A stretch of DNA of 64,000 bases, taken from contig BLLK01000023.1 of the NCBI GenBank assembly GCA_021927905.1, positions 682,001-746,000 of the forward strand, written 5' to 3'. Positions 18,692 to 28,779 of the stretch are shown here, piece after piece. Position numbers and translations under genes: made by a program. This DNA comes from Chaetoceros tenuissimus (Eukaryota > Bacillariophyta > Thalassiosirophyceae > Chaetocerotales > Chaetocerotaceae). The notes under the pieces are model-generated. The model had not been told where the DNA came from, searched no databases, and saw nothing but the letters and a program-made list of their open reading frames with translations. Positions within the stretch are counted from its first letter, which is position 1; each line of letters starts with the position of its first letter.

Positions 18692-19441
18692 TTATTCACT
18701 TGTTACCCTTTGCCATAAAGCGATTCCTCCTCCACCACCTCTAGCAGTAGCAATGTCACCATCTGCACTGATCCAATTAAAGAAAGCCTTCTTTCCCTTT
18801 TCTGCATTCTTCACATTAGAATCCGCACCAAGCCCAGTCTTTGCACCAAGTTGAGCAGCTTCACCCTTTTTCAAATTAATATTAAATCCCAAAATAGTAA
18901 TATTATCAAACTCAAATTCAAGTTTACTCCTATTCAAATCAAATTCAAAATCACCACGAAACTTGATTAGGGCAAAGTCACCTGCATAAATTGCATTCTC
19001 AATATACATTGGATCTTTTGTCGCATCAAACGCTTGGATAGCCTTGAGTGGAAAATAATTGATTTTACCAGTACGCTCTTGTGTCTTTTTGGTACCGGTT
19101 GTAAAAATTAATCTCCATTCTCCAGTTAGATTATCAAGTACTTGTTGTGCGACTTGCGTGCCTTCCTTTTTACGTTTTTCTCTCATGAGTTTTTCGAGTG
19201 ATTCTAGTGCTGTTAGAACCTCTTCTGGGTCTTCGCATTTTGTGATTGCTGCTTTGCCTAGGAAATCTTTGTTGGCTGCAATTTGTTCATCGTATGCTGC
19301 AGCTTTTGCAGCGAGAGGAATGTTTCTGCTGAAGCTTCTAGTGGATAGCGTTGTACTAGGAAGTGAAGGAGTAAAGCCTACAGCAAGCTTTACTGCCAAC
19401 AGAGATAGAAGTAAGGATAAAGATCTACGGGTAGAATACAT
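18692..19441 (-). CDS. Plastid lipid-associated protein (PAP/fibrillin)
   Basis: The 249-aa product has a diatom-style bipartite plastid presequence. Residues 1-22 form the signal peptide (SLSLLLSLLAVKLAVG), and the cleavage site is followed by Phe (FTPSLPS), then a Ser/Thr/Arg-rich transit stretch. The PAP/fibrillin domain covers about residues 60-249, with NLTGEWRLIFTTGTK near the start, a beta-rich lipocalin-like body, and the closing GGIALWQRV. Fibrillins bind hydrophobic molecules in plastoglobules and thylakoids. The gene is divergent from the RING gene, sharing a roughly 320-bp upstream region. Confidence 0.88.
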   Translation of the reverse strand: MYSTRRSLSLLLSLLAVKLAVGFTPSLPSTTLSTRSFSRNIPLAAKAAAYDEQIAANKDFLGKAAITKCEDPEEVLTALESLEKLMREKRKKEGTQVAQQVLDNLTGEWRLIFTTGTKKTQERTGKINYFPLKAIQAFDATKDPMYIENAIYAGDFALIKFRGDFEFDLNRSKLEFEFDNITILGFNINLKKGEAAQLGAKTGLGADSNVKNAEKGKKAFFNWISADGDIATARGGGGGIALWQRVTSE

Positions 19442-19759
19442 TGTAGTTCTATTGGAAGTATGAAATGATTAAGATGGCAACACCAAACTCCTTTTGATGG
19501 CTCCTCGCTCTCGTATCTTTTGTTGGCTGTTGTTGTTGCTCTGTACCTTTTATTGTTGAACGTATCTTTTCCAATGACGTTCAATGTGGAAAAGCTAAAT
19601 TAAACCATTTTGACATCATTGAGTTCTCATCACTGTCGCCGCGAAAACAAAAGACGATCTTCTTTTTTCAATTCAAACTGTATCTGTGGCAAAAGAAAGA
19701 ATCAGGAAATAAATTTCACCTATGGTAGACATGTCTTTTGTAACGATTCAATTTTAACT
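19442..19759. promoter_or_regulatory. Shared divergent upstream region
   Basis: 318 bp lie between the ATG of the fibrillin gene (minus) and the ATG of the BspA-LRR/RING gene (plus). It must hold both 5' UTRs and promoters. I see no distinctive motif. Confidence 0.4.
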
Positions 19760-20905
19760 ATGAAAATAATAATCAGCGATAAGGAATGGGATGAGATAAA
19801 AAAGTTGGGTCCTGGAGTCCGAATTTACAGAGGAAAAAAGACTTTGTTTTATAACGGAGAAAGGCTGTACAGTTATGGATACGGCAGAACTAAAGTCTAT
19901 GATGAAAAGGAAAGAGAATCTTGGGAAATGATTATTGTTTTACCTGGGGTGACATCAATTCCATCTTATTCTTTCTATGCTTGCCGTTTTCTTGAGGCAG
20001 TTATTATGCCCGACTCTGTTCGAACAATCAATCGATATGTTTTTACTTTGTGTGTGAGCCTTAAATTTATAAGATTATCAAGGAGACTAAAATGTATCAA
20101 AGACTATGCCTTTGATACGTGTGGTCTCACTGCAATCTTTATACCCAAGTCATGTAAGATGATCGGCGACAAAGCATTTTTTAATTGCAATGAGTTACAC
20201 ATCGTAAATGTTTCAGAGAAGACTAAGCTTGGTAACTATGCCATTCCTGTCAGAGTACCAGTATCTTATTCTGGGTCTGATATCAAGCCCGAGAATGAGG
20301 GCTATCAATTGATCAAAAACGTCGACATACCACAACAGTTGAATATTCATAAGATTTGCTCATCTGAGAATGTATTCGAGACCATTAATGGAATCAGTTT
20401 GAAAGTGATAGTTGACCAATGGACTAATATGATGAATATCCCAAATCAACTTGGAATAACTCCAACTCAATATTTATTAGAGAACCCATACACCGAAATT
20501 GATGGAATTGAGTCATTGATTGCTTTCAAAGAAAAAAGCACAAGCGATGTTGAGAGACTGATATCAATCAAAACAGAGAATGAAAATCTCTATGCAGAAA
20601 ATTTACGCCTTAGAGAACAGCTGGAAGAACATGAGCAAATAAAGAAACGAGACAAAGCTATAGAGAATTTTATAGCCGAACTCAAACAAGACCTTGAGTG
20701 TCCTATTTGTATTGAACCATTCAATAATGCTCACATGGTTCCTGAATGCGGGCATCACTTTTGTAAGAAGTGTATAGAAGCTGCTTTACAAAATTGTAAC
20801 AATGAATGTCCAATATGCAGATCGAAGATTACAAGTAAGCGAGGTCTACGACAAGGCAAGTTGATTTCAAGAATCACTGAGGTTTTCTTCCCGGATGAAG
20901 CATAA
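19760..20905 (+). CDS. BspA-type LRR protein with C-terminal RING finger, probable E3 ligase
   Basis: The product is 381 aa from ATG 19760; the frame is open upstream only from a TTG at 19610. Residues about 50-160 are LRR_5/BspA-type repeats (VLPGVTSIPSYSFYACRFLE, MPDSVRTINRYVF, CGLTAIFIPKSCKMIGDKAF). A middle region of the type that follows such repeats in Chaetoceros (LGITPTQYLLENPY) comes next. Residues about 260-310 are a coiled coil. A C3HC4 RING finger closes the protein at about 312-354: CPICIEPF, CGHHFCKKC, CPICRSK. RING proteins recruit E2 enzymes for ubiquitin transfer; the repeats would select the substrate. This architecture is common in diatoms. Confidence in both domains is high; the target is unknown. 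Confidence 0.88.
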   Translation: MKIIISDKEWDEIKKLGPGVRIYRGKKTLFYNGERLYSYGYGRTKVYDEKERESWEMIIVLPGVTSIPSYSFYACRFLEAVIMPDSVRTINRYVFTLCVSLKFIRLSRRLKCIKDYAFDTCGLTAIFIPKSCKMIGDKAFFNCNELHIVNVSEKTKLGNYAIPVRVPVSYSGSDIKPENEGYQLIKNVDIPQQLNIHKICSSENVFETINGISLKVIVDQWTNMMNIPNQLGITPTQYLLENPYTEIDGIESLIAFKEKSTSDVERLISIKTENENLYAENLRLREQLEEHEQIKKRDKAIENFIAELKQDLECPICIEPFNNAHMVPECGHHFCKKCIEAALQNCNNECPICRSKITSKRGLRQGKLISRITEVFFPDEA

Positions 20906-21661
20906 AGTATTTGACTGATAAACTATATATACCTGATGTTGCATGCTCGAGGTCCCCCACTCTAGCTCTCATTTATCTCAAGTAATGCAAAACATATAAT
21001 TATAGGTCACTTTTCGCTTCAATTTTGCGTACCATAATAAATACGTGTTGATCGGTGCTACTCTTTTGAATTCTGAACATAAAGAATCTGCCACGAACTA
21101 ACTTTTGTTCTCAAGATCTCCCGAACCATGTTCCGGTGGCAATAACAATTCAGATATTATACTTATGTGAATAGAATTCTTATTCAGTCTTTTTGTAATT
21201 TCAATAAGATGTCGATAAGTAATAATTTTAATCGGTGTCGATAAGTAATACAATGACGGCCATCAACGAAGGGTAGATTTTGAGAACCCGAACACTAATA
21301 GTAGTCTGTGTTTTTGACACAAAGGCTATAAAATCTCTAGGTCATAGTCATATGTCCACAAGTAAACTATTGTTCTCTAAGCTCTTTGTGCAATAACAAC
21401 TTGAAGTGAAAAGGATTCTAATTTTAAATTTCTTTGCTGCTCGTGAAGTTTTTTTAAGTCACTTGCATGTTGCCATAAGTGTATTTCACAATCATGTTTT
21501 CGCGGAAATCTTTTCTTCATTCCAATCAGGTGTCGATAAGTAAATAAAAGAATTCCTCAAAATATCTTTCGAGCACCTCCATCAAAGTTCCAGATATCAT
21601 AAAACTCACCTGTTCCCATAAAACAAACATACACGCATATTACAATCTAAGTATCCAAACC
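20906..21661. other. Upstream region of the silaffin-like gene
   Basis: AT-rich with no gene. It carries three copies of TGTCGATAAGTAA (21210, 21236 and 21531), listed separately as a candidate control element. Confidence 0.5.
21210..21543 (+). promoter_or_regulatory. Three TGTCGATAAGTAA repeats upstream of the silaffin-like gene
   Basis: Exact 13-mers occur at 21210-21222, 21236-21248 and 21531-21543, all in the same orientation, within 120-450 bp of the ATG at 21662. Three exact 13-mers in 334 bp are unlikely by chance even in AT-rich DNA. A transcription-factor site is the simplest reading. Confidence 0.5.
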
Positions 21662-22261
21662 ATGTATTTCCATCGCTATCTTATCCTTGCCCTTATCTCT
21701 TGTCATGCCCTAGTAAATGGACAAAACCTTCGCAGACTCTCTTCCAAGGCAAGTAAGTCTCCATCTATGAAGGCAAGTAAGTCTCCGTCCATGAAGGCTT
21801 CCAAATCTCCTTCCGTGAAAACTTCCAAGTCTCCAAAGAGTGACTCTGAAGATTCTCGTAGACTCTCTTCCAAGGCAAGTAAGTCTCCGTCCGTGAAGGC
21901 TTCCAAATCTCCTTCCGTTAAAACTTCCAAGTCTCCAAAGAGTGACTCTGAAGATTCTCGTAGACTCTCTTCCAAGGCAAGCAAGTCTCCGTCCGTGAAG
22001 GCTTCCAAATCTCCTTCCGTTAAAACTTCCAAGTCTCCAAAGAGTGACTCTGAAGATTCTCGTAGACTCTCTTCCAAGACGTCTAAGTCTCCATCTATGA
22101 AGGCAAGTAAGTCTCCGTCCATGAAGGCAAGCAAGTCTCCTTCCGTTAAAACTTCCAAGTCTCCAAAGAGTGATGATGAGAGAAGACTCTCTTCCAAGGC
22201 TTCCAAGTCTCCGAAATCATCAAAGGGTTCCAAGTCTCCAAAGAGTGTGAGCGAAGATTAA
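21662..22261 (+). CDS. Silaffin-like Lys/Ser-rich secreted repeat protein
   Basis: The 199-aa product has a clear signal peptide (MYFHRYLILALISCHALVNG). The rest is repeats built from KASKSPS / KTSKSPK units, giving many KxxK lysine pairs and phosphorylatable Ser. Each block begins RRLSSK and most end KSDSEDS. The RRL starts lie at 21731, 21857, 21959, 22061 and 22181, with blocks of 42, 34, 34, 40 and 26 aa. The second and third blocks are nearly identical DNA, showing recent unit duplication. Silaffins, which help precipitate silica in diatom walls, share these traits: ER signal, KxxK clusters, dense Ser, and R-x-L processing sites; silacidins have acidic SEDS runs between RRL sites. The assignment is by composition and layout, not by alignment. 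Confidence 0.75.
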   Translation: MYFHRYLILALISCHALVNGQNLRRLSSKASKSPSMKASKSPSMKASKSPSVKTSKSPKSDSEDSRRLSSKASKSPSVKASKSPSVKTSKSPKSDSEDSRRLSSKASKSPSVKASKSPSVKTSKSPKSDSEDSRRLSSKTSKSPSMKASKSPSMKASKSPSVKTSKSPKSDDERRLSSKASKSPKSSKGSKSPKSVSED

Positions 22262-22461
22262 ATCGTCTCCAAGCTTATTCTTGGTTAGACCTTTTCCCTT
22301 CAAGGAAACGTTTGCATGTTACATATAATAGGATAGTTGAAGTAAATTTAGATTTGACTTTTCATACAAGTTATTTCGACGTTGTTGAATATTCTTTTTT
22401 TTATTTTTCTTTCCTAAACTATTTTATTTTCGAGCTTCCAAGCAAAATTTGTAATTATTAC
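22262..22461. other. 3' spacer between convergent genes
   Basis: 200 bp between the silaffin-like gene and the ADA2 gene, containing both 3' UTRs. T-rich near 22390. Confidence 0.5.
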
Positions 22462-24558
22462 TTAGGAAACCGCTTTTCTTGATTTTGGGAGCTCTGGGAT
22501 CCAACCAGAAGATGCAATAAATTTGATAACATCATCCTTTTTCTCAATATCAATCTTGAACAAAGTCTTTGTTCTCGCATTTTCATCATCCAGCATATCT
22601 TGCTTCAGAGCTTCCTGAATAAGAGCACTCTTGGCCTTTGTGTAAAGCTGTGGCTGACACTGCAACTTTTGACATAGATCCAGTTCTTTCTTTGTGAGCA
22701 ATTCATGACCAGGGCACTTTTTCACATCAAAATTGGATACGCCATTCTCTACCGATGATGATGACGCATCTACTGTACCAGGTGCAGTTCCATTCTGACC
22801 AACTGTGTCTGTATTTCCTGTAGCAGTCTCTCCTAGTACTGGCTCAAAACTATTGCGCTTGCTCTTGGAGTGTTTCAAGTAAGAACCATTCAACTCACTA
22901 GAAGATAATGCACCATTCATTCCAAGTTCATTCGCCATAGCAGCAGCCTTTCGTTCTTCCTTCTCTCTATTCTCACATGCAACACGATGAAATTCTCTTC
23001 TATTCCGATCAAGCTCAAATTTCTCTGCATCAGCCAATGAAGTAAATCCCATACGACGATACATTTGCAACCTTGCAATTTCTTTCCGAAGACGTTTGGC
23101 CTGTAATAAATTCTGCACAAGCTCATCATGTTCTTGTGGAGTTTGAAATCTAGCAAACAATCTCATACGATTCTTGAGATCCCTTTCATCAGAAGGAAGT
23201 TTATTATCCTCTTGAAACTTTTTACGATAATCTAGTAAACCTCTATCTTTGATGAATTGTTTCCTCTCTTCTCTCACATCAAGTCTAGCATTGTAAATCG
23301 CCAGTACTTTAATTTTCCTCGCCCGTTCTTCCGGTGTATCCCCCTGTGTAAATTCCATATCTTGCAATAATTTCTCCGCATCATTATCCCATTCAATGTC
23401 AAAATCTCCACGTCGTGGCATATACCCTGCCAAATCCGATCCAGGCATGACAGCCACATCATCAGGTCTCGGTGGCAGTACAGTAGGCCCACCATGTGTA
23501 TTTAGATATTTCTCTTGCCATTCCTTTTGAAGTTCTTGTGCTTCCTTTGTAGAAGAAGTCGCCGCAAGTGTTTTGACATATGTCGCTTCCGCCTTGACTG
23601 CCAAATCTCTCCCTACATCATCACCAATATTGACATCCAAAGGCGGTAAATATGGTTTGGGCCAAATTTCCTGATATCCCTCTAGTTCCTCGGTAGGTAC
23701 AATAATATATTCCTTATCGGTATGAACAGAAGTAAAACTACTTCTACGAGAGATACTAGGTCGTTTCCGTTTCTCTCCAACCTGTTCCTGATCTTGACCA
23801 TTTTGTTCTTCTTCTTCTACAGTATCTTCTTGTTCCTCATCTGCATGTTCGACCAAGGTATATTGTGGCAAAATATGTCCATATCTTCCCAAATAATCAT
23901 ACAAATAACGTTCCATACATTTTTTAGGATTCTTTACGATGGTCCCACTCGGACCGGCAACTTCTTCTGCGATATCCATCCAATTTCCCAATCCTAAATG
24001 TCCAATGGCTTCTAGTAATCTCAAATCTTCTTCCACGGTCCACATGTTTTTCACATCATCTGTCACAATGTATGCACCAGAAGTATGTGGATGCTTTTGT
24101 TGGGAAATATCCGACTCACTTCTCTCCGGTGCCTTCTTTTCATTCTCTGGTGCTTCCTGCTTTTCACTTTCTTTTTCTTGTTCATTTTCTCCATCTTTTT
24201 CAACCTGCTTTTCTACATCTTCTTGTTCCTCCTGAACTAACTTGACACCACGTAAACTAGGAAATAAAAAGAATCTAGTGGAATCACAAACACGATAACC
24301 ATGGCTATCCTCATGTCCCTCAATCGTTTGACATTTATCAGGCTTTTTCGTAAAACAGTCTAGACAGAGATCAAATTCGGGACAAATGGCACAACATATT
24401 CTTGGAACTTGTGACAAGTCTGTTCGACAGTAATCGCATTCGTAGAGGCCTCGTTTTTTGGAGGAGGTGAGGATTAGGTTTAGGGGTGTTTGTGTGTTGG
24501 TTGGTTGACAGATTGGGGAGGGTGTCGATCGTTTTGCCTTCTTTTTTCTTGGTGCCAT
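22462..24558 (-). CDS. ADA2: Transcriptional adaptor ADA2 (SAGA-type histone acetyltransferase subunit)
   Basis: The 698-aa product has the ADA2 layout. A ZZ zinc finger lies at about residues 38-92 (CDYCRTDLSQVPRICCAICP, CLDCF). A SANT/Myb domain lies at about 172-235 (WTVEEDLRLLEAIGHLGLGN). The ADA2 central block follows (MPRRGDFDIEWDNDAEKLL, RLFARFQTPQEHDELVQNL, RLQMYRRMGFTSLADAEKFE). A SWIRM domain ends the protein at about 610-690 (GHELLTKKELDLCQKLQ..). ADA2 links GCN5 to nucleosomes in SAGA/ADA complexes. Family members are usually about 430-550 aa. The extra length comes from acidic Glu/Gln-rich linkers after the ZZ and after the SANT domain. The start MAPRKKKAKR is basic and suits a nuclear protein. 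The frame is single-exon. Confidence 0.93.
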   Translation of the reverse strand: MAPRKKKAKRSTPSPICQPTNTQTPLNLILTSSKKRGLYECDYCRTDLSQVPRICCAICPEFDLCLDCFTKKPDKCQTIEGHEDSHGYRVCDSTRFFLFPSLRGVKLVQEEQEDVEKQVEKDGENEQEKESEKQEAPENEKKAPERSESDISQQKHPHTSGAYIVTDDVKNMWTVEEDLRLLEAIGHLGLGNWMDIAEEVAGPSGTIVKNPKKCMERYLYDYLGRYGHILPQYTLVEHADEEQEDTVEEEEQNGQDQEQVGEKRKRPSISRRSSFTSVHTDKEYIIVPTEELEGYQEIWPKPYLPPLDVNIGDDVGRDLAVKAEATYVKTLAATSSTKEAQELQKEWQEKYLNTHGGPTVLPPRPDDVAVMPGSDLAGYMPRRGDFDIEWDNDAEKLLQDMEFTQGDTPEERARKIKVLAIYNARLDVREERKQFIKDRGLLDYRKKFQEDNKLPSDERDLKNRMRLFARFQTPQEHDELVQNLLQAKRLRKEIARLQMYRRMGFTSLADAEKFELDRNRREFHRVACENREKEERKAAAMANELGMNGALSSSELNGSYLKHSKSKRNSFEPVLGETATGNTDTVGQNGTAPGTVDASSSSVENGVSNFDVKKCPGHELLTKKELDLCQKLQCQPQLYTKAKSALIQEALKQDMLDDENARTKTLFKIDIEKKDDVIKFIASSGWIPELPKSRKAVS

Positions 24559-24917
24559 GATAGAGGGAGATGGGAGTGTGGTTTATTATATTGTAATGGT
24601 GTTATTAGATTGGAATAGAGAGTCTAGTAGTAGCTAGTAAATACATCAATGCATTAGCTCTAGACTATTTCCATGAAAATTAATGAAAAGAGAAGATACT
24701 CCGAAGTGGTTCCATATTTATTTAGGAGAGGGTGTAGATTCCCTTTTCAAAGGTGGGGCAACCATCCGAGCTTACAAAACCGAATTTAACGACTTGAAGT
24801 GAGTTCACTTTATTAGCTATGCGAAGACAATCGGAAGAGTGCTCTTTCAAAATTAGAAATCACTAGGATGAGGTGCTGACCATAAAACTATACCATTTAT
24901 ACATTGTATCTTTACAG
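24559..24917. other. Spacer before the ankyrin array
   Basis: 359 bp with no gene. It holds the ADA2 5' flank and the 3' flank of the first ankyrin-family gene. Confidence 0.5.
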
Positions 24918-26471
24918 TTATACTAAATCTCCATCCATAGGACACCCCATGTATTCAAGCCATTGTACTACTCTATATTGACCTCCTCGTCTAGCTTGAA
25001 AAATGGTTTCAGCATTCCACTCGTATCCATACCTACTAAGTAGCTTCAACTTCTCGATAATGTAATCTTCATTTGCTCTTCGGAAAATGCTTCTATCAAT
25101 AGATTCAACAACCTCTGGATGCATCTTCACCTTTCCTTCCGTTTGTACAAACAGCAATCCATGATGTTCTTCGTCTTGAAGAACCTCTTCAATAATTGCC
25201 ACATTGCCTCTTTGTGTCAGTAAGGCAAAGGAGTCAATTGTCAAAGTACAGCCATTCTTTATCATAAAAAACATTCCTTCAAAATGGCAAAAGCATATAG
25301 CTTGACGGAGAGTCATAACATCCCATGGACATGAGTACTTGCGCAATAATTTCAATACTTCAAAGGCAGCACTATGGTCTAAATTGACCATTGCAGCAGT
25401 GCAAACATGGACAGTCATGGGGCATCGATTCTGTAAGCAATACTCAATTATATCAATATTTCCTCTTTTAGCAGCTTCACTAAGTGTTGTTTCGTCCCAA
25501 GGGCAGTTTTCACTTCTGGCCCATTTTAATGCCTCAAGATTATTGTTATGTGCTGCAGCGTTACAAAACCGTACATCCCAAGTGCAGCCATGCCGACGGA
25601 GCCACTTTAAAGTCTCAAGTGCCTGTTCTTTATCTTTGTTTTCCATGGAATAATGACATAGCTTTGAAAAGTGAGAGTCAAATTGGTAATTGTTTCGATG
25701 GCAGTATTCAAGCACTTGAATATTACCATGCATTGCTGCGTTAATACACAGCGCCTCCGTTGCTTCAGATGCTTCCTCACCTTCAAGAACAACTTCATGC
25801 GCTTCAATTCTAGACTTCATGTTCCTTTTCTTGTCGGCATCTTGGCACTTTTCTGCACAGATCCATTTCATTATATGGAGTTGATTTGATACTGCTGCTG
25901 TAGAAAACAACTGTAGCCATATGTACTCATCAGAGCTACTATACTCATTAATACCATCAGGAAGTTTGCTATCAATGTATTGGATCATCCTAAGATTTCC
26001 TTCCTCCGCCAAGGAATTCATCAAATTTGAATGCATAATAACTTCCTTTCGCACCACTTCAAACAAGTCAACCCCAAATATCTTTGCACATTCTAAGATA
26101 TCTGTACGACCTTTTGAAGCTGCCTTTTTACATACTTTGATCATGAAGTCTCTCGGTGCAAAAATTACAAAGCAGTATTCAGTAAGCTTGATGTCATACG
26201 ACACAGCATCCGCTGTCGTTCTTCTGTTTCTTCCTATCTTCAGCAGAGAATCAGTAGACAATGCAGTCAAACTATCATCCATATCCATTGTAGAGTAATT
26301 TCTGTGGAACTGACGTGATACAGGAGCAATTGTTATGTAGCTACCAGGGATGAAACTGAAGCAGTGCTTCAAGAGATCGTTCGGAAGATCGGAAATAGAT
26401 GCAGATAGCTCCTCTTCTCCTCTTCCTCTGTCACTTGAATGGGAGACTTTCAATCTTTTGCTCGTGCTCAT
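24918..26471 (-). CDS. F-box-like/ankyrin-repeat family protein, copy 1
   Basis: The product is 517 aa from ATG 26471, chosen because every paralog begins M(S/T)xxKRLKVSH; an in-frame ATG at 26603 would add 44 residues. The N-terminus holds an F-box-like helix pair (SDLPNDLLKHCFSFIP, then APVSRQFHRNY). The body is ankyrin-type repeats of the diatom form, e.g. LEALKWARSENCPWD, EAAKRGNIDIIEYCLQNRCP. F-box proteins present substrates bound by their repeats to SCF ubiquitin ligases; that role is inferred. The C-terminus stops after MGCPMDGDLV, about 80 residues earlier than copies 4 and 11. A promoter module lies 145-203 bp upstream. Confidence 0.82.
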   Translation of the reverse strand: MSTSKRLKVSHSSDRGRGEEELSASISDLPNDLLKHCFSFIPGSYITIAPVSRQFHRNYSTMDMDDSLTALSTDSLLKIGRNRRTTADAVSYDIKLTEYCFVIFAPRDFMIKVCKKAASKGRTDILECAKIFGVDLFEVVRKEVIMHSNLMNSLAEEGNLRMIQYIDSKLPDGINEYSSSDEYIWLQLFSTAAVSNQLHIMKWICAEKCQDADKKRNMKSRIEAHEVVLEGEEASEATEALCINAAMHGNIQVLEYCHRNNYQFDSHFSKLCHYSMENKDKEQALETLKWLRRHGCTWDVRFCNAAAHNNNLEALKWARSENCPWDETTLSEAAKRGNIDIIEYCLQNRCPMTVHVCTAAMVNLDHSAAFEVLKLLRKYSCPWDVMTLRQAICFCHFEGMFFMIKNGCTLTIDSFALLTQRGNVAIIEEVLQDEEHHGLLFVQTEGKVKMHPEVVESIDRSIFRRANEDYIIEKLKLLSRYGYEWNAETIFQARRGGQYRVVQWLEYMGCPMDGDLV

Positions 26472-26615
26472 TTTATTCTGATATTTATTCTTTAATACCC
26501 CCTTGATATTTAGTGGTTCATTTGCAGAGAGTGAAGCGAATCCATCAAAGGCAAATGAAAATGGTACGTTTTGCAAGAAGAGAGGTGATCTCATGCTTCT
26601 CATTTCTCATGTTCA

Positions 26616-26674
26616 GTCGTCATTGTGCATGTACGTATGCTTGCTACCGAACGGTTTTTAACGTAAAATGGACA
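26616..26674. promoter_or_regulatory. Array promoter module, copy 1
   Basis: Part A GTCGTCATTGTGCAT with a following GTACGTAT, then part B AACGGTTTTTAACGTAAAAT at 26650. It lies between copy 1 (minus) and copy 2 (plus), within 200 bp of both ATGs. Confidence 0.7.
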
Positions 26675-26789
26675 AATCGGATCATCATCCTAATCCCACT
26701 CTCTTTTTTAGTTCATCAAATACAAATCTGAATCTAGTGTATTGGAACTTCTACCTCTTATATGACAACCCACATATTATTTCATCACT

Positions 26790-28535
26790 ATGAGCAGCAA
26801 AAGATTGAAAGTTTCGCATGGCGATAGTGGTATCAGCCTTTGCAGTAGCCCCAGCGAAGAGGTGCCATCTGCTACTCTGAAAGATCTTCCGAACGATCTT
26901 TTGAAGCACTGTTTAAGTTTCATCCCAGGTAGCTACGTTACTATTGCTCCAGTATCGAGACAATTCTTCAGTAACTATGTTACACTAGGCATTCACGAAA
27001 GTGCGGCTTTAAACTCTCCAGATGAATTACTGAAGGTCGGTAAGAACAAGAGGACGACAGGGGATGCGGTATCGAATGATATCAAGCTGACTGAGTATGC
27101 GTTCATAAACAATGCACCGAAAGAATTCATGATCCAAGTATGTAGAAAGGCAGCAGCCAATATTCGTATAGATATTTTAGAATGCGCAAGTATTTTTGGG
27201 ATTGAATTCTCAGAAATGATTGGGGAGGATATTGTTTTGATGGAAAAGCTTGCGAAAAGAGGAAATCTTGAAATAATTCAATACTTTGACAGTAAAATCA
27301 GTGGACGCTTTGACAAGAACACATGGATTGATATATTCCAAGGAGCACTATGTTCAAATTCAAATTGTTTACATGTAATGAAATGGATCTTTCAAGAGAA
27401 GTTTGATGATCTTATAGAAGACGATATCATTATCAATAATATCAAATCATTTATCGAAGGAGTTGAACATGTCCTTAAAGGTGTCACAGCACCTAGAATG
27501 ACAATATACTTGTGTTGTGTAGCAGCTAAATAAATGCGGTAACATTCAAGCACTTGAATATTGTCACCGAAACAATTACCAATTTGACGTTGATGATGCT
27601 GATAATGACTTCTGCAGATGTGCCATTGACAATGAAGATAAACAACAGGCACTTGTGATTTTAAAGTGGCTGCATCATCATGGCTGCCGCTGGGACGAAG
27701 AGTTTTGTGACTCAGCTGTATTACGTGATAATATTGAGGCATTAAAGTGGGCCAGAAAAAAAGGTTGCCCTTGGGACCAACGCGCACTTACAGCTGCTGT
27801 CGAAAATGGAAACGTTCCTATAATCGAGTATTGTTTACAGAATCAATGCCCTATGACCGAAGAAGTTTGCAATGATGCAATGTCCGTCGAAAATCATAAC
27901 GTAGCTCTTGACGTATTGAAGTTACTGCGAAAATATTCATGTCCATGGAATGAGAGTATCTGTAGTGATGCTATTTCAGGAGGTCATTTTGAAGCAATGT
28001 TGTGGGCGAAGAGGAATGGCTGTCCTTGGAGTGAAGAAGATTTTTTTCTACTTGTACAGAAAGGAGATATGTCTACACTTGAAACAGTTCTTGAGGATGA
28101 ACCACAACATGATGCTGATAAAACTTTTACAGCGCTTTTGAGTGACCATTTGTCAAATGTACCTTGCATTATTGAGAAATTGAAACTTCTTCGTAAGTAT
28201 GGATACAGTGGAATACAAACACAAGCGCAGAAGCTGCAAATAATAACAAACTTCGAGTATTACAATGGCTTCGGCACATGAAATGTCCAATGGATGTAGA
28301 TACATGTACTGCTGCATCACGTAAAGGAATCATGTAGATTCTAAAGTATGCACATGAAGTTGCAGGATGCAGACTGAGCAAGGAAGCACATGCATACTGC
28401 TTTACCGAGCATGGGCTTGATGAAACTTTCTCATATATTCCTACAACTGTTAGAGATTCGCATAAAAATGTTCTAGAATATTTAGAGAAGAATGATTGCC
28501 CAAAAGCAAAGAAGAGCGACTGGAATCTTGCATAA
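26790..28535 (+). pseudogene. F-box-like/ankyrin family, copy 2, three lesions
   Basis: This plus-strand copy starts like its relatives (ATG 26790, KRLKVSHGDSG, LPNDLLKHCLSFIPGSY). Compared with copy 10 it has a 4-bp insertion near 27530 (AAATAAATGC for AAATGC) that ends the frame at 27533. It also lost one base near 28206 (GGATACAGTGG for GGATACCAGTGG), and a TAG replaces GAG near 28336. Beyond these, the coding sequence reads on to a natural-looking end (SDWNLA, TAA 28533-28535). The long open stretches between lesions show that decay is recent. Confidence 0.88.
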
Positions 28536-28779
28536 CTTTGCGGAAGTATAGATGAAGAAAGATTAAAAGAGTCACTGGCCGGGCCAACTAAATTGGAATT
28601 TTTCTATTATGAATTAATAAAGTCTAGAAACGACTATGCTAGAAAGAGTCATTGACAATTTACTTAAATTGTTTCCTGATGTCTTTCTTTTACATTTGCT
28701 ACTTGTCGAAGGCGAAAATTAAGAATGCACTCAATAATCCCAACATGCCTTCGATTATCATTTATTTCTATTTTAAAAT

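Noticed and set aside
21703-22233. Long minus-strand frame opposite the silaffin-like gene (acidic, GDLEAF repeats)
   Set aside because: It is the antisense of the codon-biased repeat. It has no signal peptide or start context, while the plus frame has both.
26472-26603. 44-residue N-terminal extension of ankyrin copy 1 from ATG 26603
   Set aside because: All paralogs start at MSxxKRLKVSH; the extension is unique and begins next to the promoter module.
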